Origin: Nitrososphaerota archaeon | GTDB taxonomy: Archaea > Thermoproteota > Nitrososphaeria > Conexivisphaerales > DTJL01 | Direction: 5' to 3' | Length of the DNA: 44,772 nt | Assembly: GCA_021324115.1 (NCBI GenBank) | Contig: JAJPJS010000004.1 | Span: forward strand, 1 to 44,772 | Shown here: positions 42,918 through 44,772 of the stretch, in pieces | Numbering within the stretch: the first letter of the stretch is position 1 | How the letters are laid out: every line of letters starts with the position of its first letter | Notes under the pieces: generated by a model | The model's database searches: none | Told to the model about the DNA's origin: nothing | Seen by the model: only the letters and a program-made list of their open reading frames with translations | Made by a program: the position numbers and the translations under genes

Positions 42918-43694
42918 TTATTTTGAAGAGTTGGACTTGATAGCGATGATCAAGATGGCGTCACAGTTTTCGGAGCTTATCTGTTCTAAGGCAATCGTCG
43001 CAATATGATAATTCAGTGGTGGTGCTAGTTTCTTGACAAGTTTCTTCGACTTGATGTACATCAGGTACTGTAGGTAGCCCCTTTTTGATATTGCATTAAT
43101 CGCTTTCGTAGTTTTGCCTGCTGAACGAGCTAAGTCGATTACTAGGCATGAATTGTCTGAATACTCGGGCTATAATGAAGCCGGTAGCATGCAATATTTC
43201 CCGGAGTTCTTTAGGGGAATACCCGTATATACGGAATTTGGATGCGTCTTTGATTATGAAACTATCTCCCCCGGCAATTAGCCCGTTTGGGGTACTCAAA
43301 CAGAGTATACCGCCAGTCCTAAGAATTCTGTTTGCTTCAGCTAGGTATAGTGATGGGTTCTGGACATGCTCAGTTACATTGGAAGAAACAACAGCGTCAA
43401 ATACTTCTCAGCGTAGCCCGTATTATAGGGTTTGTGATATATAAATCTGAAGTTCGAAGTTCCGAACCTGTCTTTGAGTCTGTTAGCGTAGTTAATTCCT
43501 TGGCAGTCAATATCAAAACCAATAACAGTGCAATTCTTTGATAGATAGAAAGTTGTAAAGCCATACCCAAAACCGTAGTCGGCAATAAGATTCCCTTTCA
43601 GTTGGGTGCGAAAGAACCTGATGCGAGATACGTCGTAGTCAAAATTCACTTCGTACATTTCTCGGAGAATAGTAAGATTCGTCAGAATGGGCAC
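42918..43694 (-). pseudogene. SAM-dependent methyltransferase with two frameshifts
   Basis: Three pieces in different frames join into one protein. Piece one (43694-43400) has IADYGFGYGFTTFYLSKNC and VIGFDIDCQG. After a missing T near 43399-43401, piece two reads DAVVSSNVTEHVQNPSLYL and RILRTGGILCLSTPNG, down to FRQFMPSN near 43140. Piece three, in another frame, reads VIDLARSAGKTTKAINAISK and ends near 42918. The core motifs and the post-core C-terminal tail are both present, so the gene was complete before decay. About 258 residues would result. As with the other two, single-base indels are the only lesions. Confidence 0.8.
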
Positions 43695-44003
43695 CGAGGC
43701 TATCTCGGGATTTCTACACTTCCGCCTGCTACTCCGTCAGCTACCATATTCAAACAAGGCCAAGTGCTACTAGCCAACATGTAAATTGCTTGCAGCCGAA
43801 TCCTCACGGAGTTCCGGGGACCTTGAATGATGCCAGTTTTGGTTCCAGACATCCTGATCCCGACTCTTGCAGCCCCCAAAGTTTTGAAAAACTTAATGCC
43901 AATAATCAATACAATATGGGTTCTGCTTATACTCATACGGAAGCACAGAAGATAACGTGGAGCTGATTTGTGACATTTGTGATGAGTCTTTAGAAATCCG
44001 AAG
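43695..44003. other. Intergenic stretch, no recognised gene
   Basis: About 310 bases between the GT4 gene and the broken methyltransferase. A minus frame of 105 codons (43700-44017) is open but overlaps the end of the GT4 gene and shows no family motif. Confidence 0.4.
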
Positions 44004-44772
44004 TCAAGTGGTAGCAAACTTGTTTGTCATTTTCCTACATATCTCCTTCATACGATTCGCCCATAGTTCGGGTGTAAAGTGTTCTTCGATGATTGCACGG
44101 TTCCTTCGACCCATCATTTCGCGCCTCTCAGGGGCTGTCTCTATGAATTCAATGATTGCTTTCTCCAAAGCAGAGCGGTCTCCAATCGGTACAACCTTAC
44201 CTCCAAAGTTCAAGCGTTCGAGCTCCCTAAAGTATCCGGTAGCGGTGATGATCAGCGGTCTTTTGCAGGCCATAGCCTCCAACACCACGTTAGCGGCAGT
44301 TTCAAAGAACGATGCATGGACAAACAAATCACATGCTGCATATAGTTGGACAAGTTGTTCAAGTGGAACTTCACTAACCAAGATCACATTACGTGCATAC
44401 CTGCTCGAAAGGAGTTGCTCTAGAACACTCCTTGACGCTTTATCAGTACTATAATCATCATTCTTGCCCAGCAAGAGGAAATAAGTATTTGGGTACCGTT
44501 CGATGATTTTCGGCACAGTACTTAATATCAAGGGAGCACCCTTCCACCTTGTCATAGAACCGGGAACTGCAAATATCAAGAATGCGTCGTCTGATACGCC
44601 TATTTTTTGCCTAATGGAAGACTCTTGCCATTTGAACGAATCTTTGTCAACACCAATAGGAATCAAAGAAACCTTGCCCATAGCACGAAATCTTTTTATC
44701 ACTTGACTGTAAGATTGCATTGCTGAAGCTGATTCGAATACTATACCATCACTCTGAAGAAGTTGGAATGAT
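44004..44772 (-). CDS. GT4-family glycosyltransferase, C-terminal part (cut by window edge)
   Basis: The frame is open from the right edge; an internal ATG at 44720 is not the true start, since the upstream frame reads SDGIVFESASAM and is consistent with the family. The visible part contains VSLIPIGVDKDSF, LIFAVPGSMTRWKGAPLIL, the donor-site segment LYAACDLFVHASFFETAANV and VVLEAMACKRPLIITATGYF. The end NRAIIEEHFTPELWANRMKEI is typical of GT4. The N-terminal half lies outside. It belongs to the same minus-strand glycan cluster. Confidence 0.88.
   Translation of the reverse strand, partial: SFQLLQSDGIVFESASAMQSYSQVIKRFRAMGKVSLIPIGVDKDSFKWQESSIRQKIGVSDDAFLIFAVPGSMTRWKGAPLILSTVPKIIERYPNTYFLLLGKNDDYSTDKASRSVLEQLLSSRYARNVILVSEVPLEQLVQLYAACDLFVHASFFETAANVVLEAMACKRPLIITATGYFRELERLNFGGKVVPIGDRSALEKAIIEFIETAPERREMMGRRNRAIIEEHFTPELWANRMKEICRKMTNKFATT

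Noticed and set aside
43700-44017. 105-codon minus-strand frame before the last glycosyltransferase
   Set aside because: It overlaps the end of the glycosyltransferase gene and resembles no family; judged to be chance.
1-44772. tRNA or rRNA genes and CRISPR arrays
   Set aside because: I looked for T-loop-like GGTTCRA sequences with matching stems, conserved rRNA stretches and regularly spaced repeats, and found none outside coding sequence. A covariance-model scan would be decisive.

Overview
The window looks like a chromosomal segment of an archaeon. Several genes start with ATG, GTG or TTG about 22 to 28 bases after an A/T-rich TATA-like box, which points to leaderless transcripts, and few genes have a clear Shine-Dalgarno sequence. 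Gene content fits this: two luciferase-fold oxidoreductases of the kind that often use F420, a ribbon-helix-helix/PIN toxin-antitoxin pair, and small zinc-ribbon and winged-helix proteins. The sequence alone does not let me name the lineage. No tRNA, rRNA or CRISPR array was seen.

Bases 1-930 are a decayed edge: a truncated AAA ATPase, a probable IS6-like transposase remnant and the end of an unknown ORF. Bases 870-11291 are a compact metabolic island: creatininase-family hydrolase, PLP enzyme of the threonine synthase fold, MFS transporter, DapA-family aldolase, two luciferase-like oxidoreductases, a VOC protein, zinc alcohol dehydrogenase, beta-hydroxyacid dehydrogenase and an IlvD/Edd dehydratase. 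Dehydratase, aldolase, dehydrogenases and transporter together suggest uptake and breakdown of a sugar acid or similar hydroxy acid. The substrate is unknown.

Bases 11292-28500 are an accessory, defence-like region. It holds a DprA-like/phosphoribosyltransferase pair, an OLD-family nuclease that has decayed (frameshift, lost Walker A, lost TOPRIM), a G+C-rich zinc-ribbon/helical-repeat pair, a phospholipase-D-fold nuclease preceded by a tiny overlapping leader ORF, a winged-helix gene coupled to a two-repeat protein, an HNH nuclease, a 41-residue zinc-finger protein, a PD-(D/E)xK-like protein, a three-gene membrane operon ending in a rhomboid-like protein, a two-gene operon with a Schlafen-type AlbA_2 domain, and a VapBC-like pair with a visible operator.

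Bases 28600-44772 are a surface glycan locus, almost all on the minus strand. It has a complete dTDP-L-rhamnose set (rfbB-D-C-A), a Nudix protein, an FkbM methyltransferase, two GT2 and two GT4 glycosyltransferases and a large membrane protein. Three methyltransferase genes and one sugar epimerase gene here are broken by frameshifts or stops, while the transferases and rhamnose genes are intact. The modification of the glycan may thus be decaying, switching on and off, or affected by sequence error.
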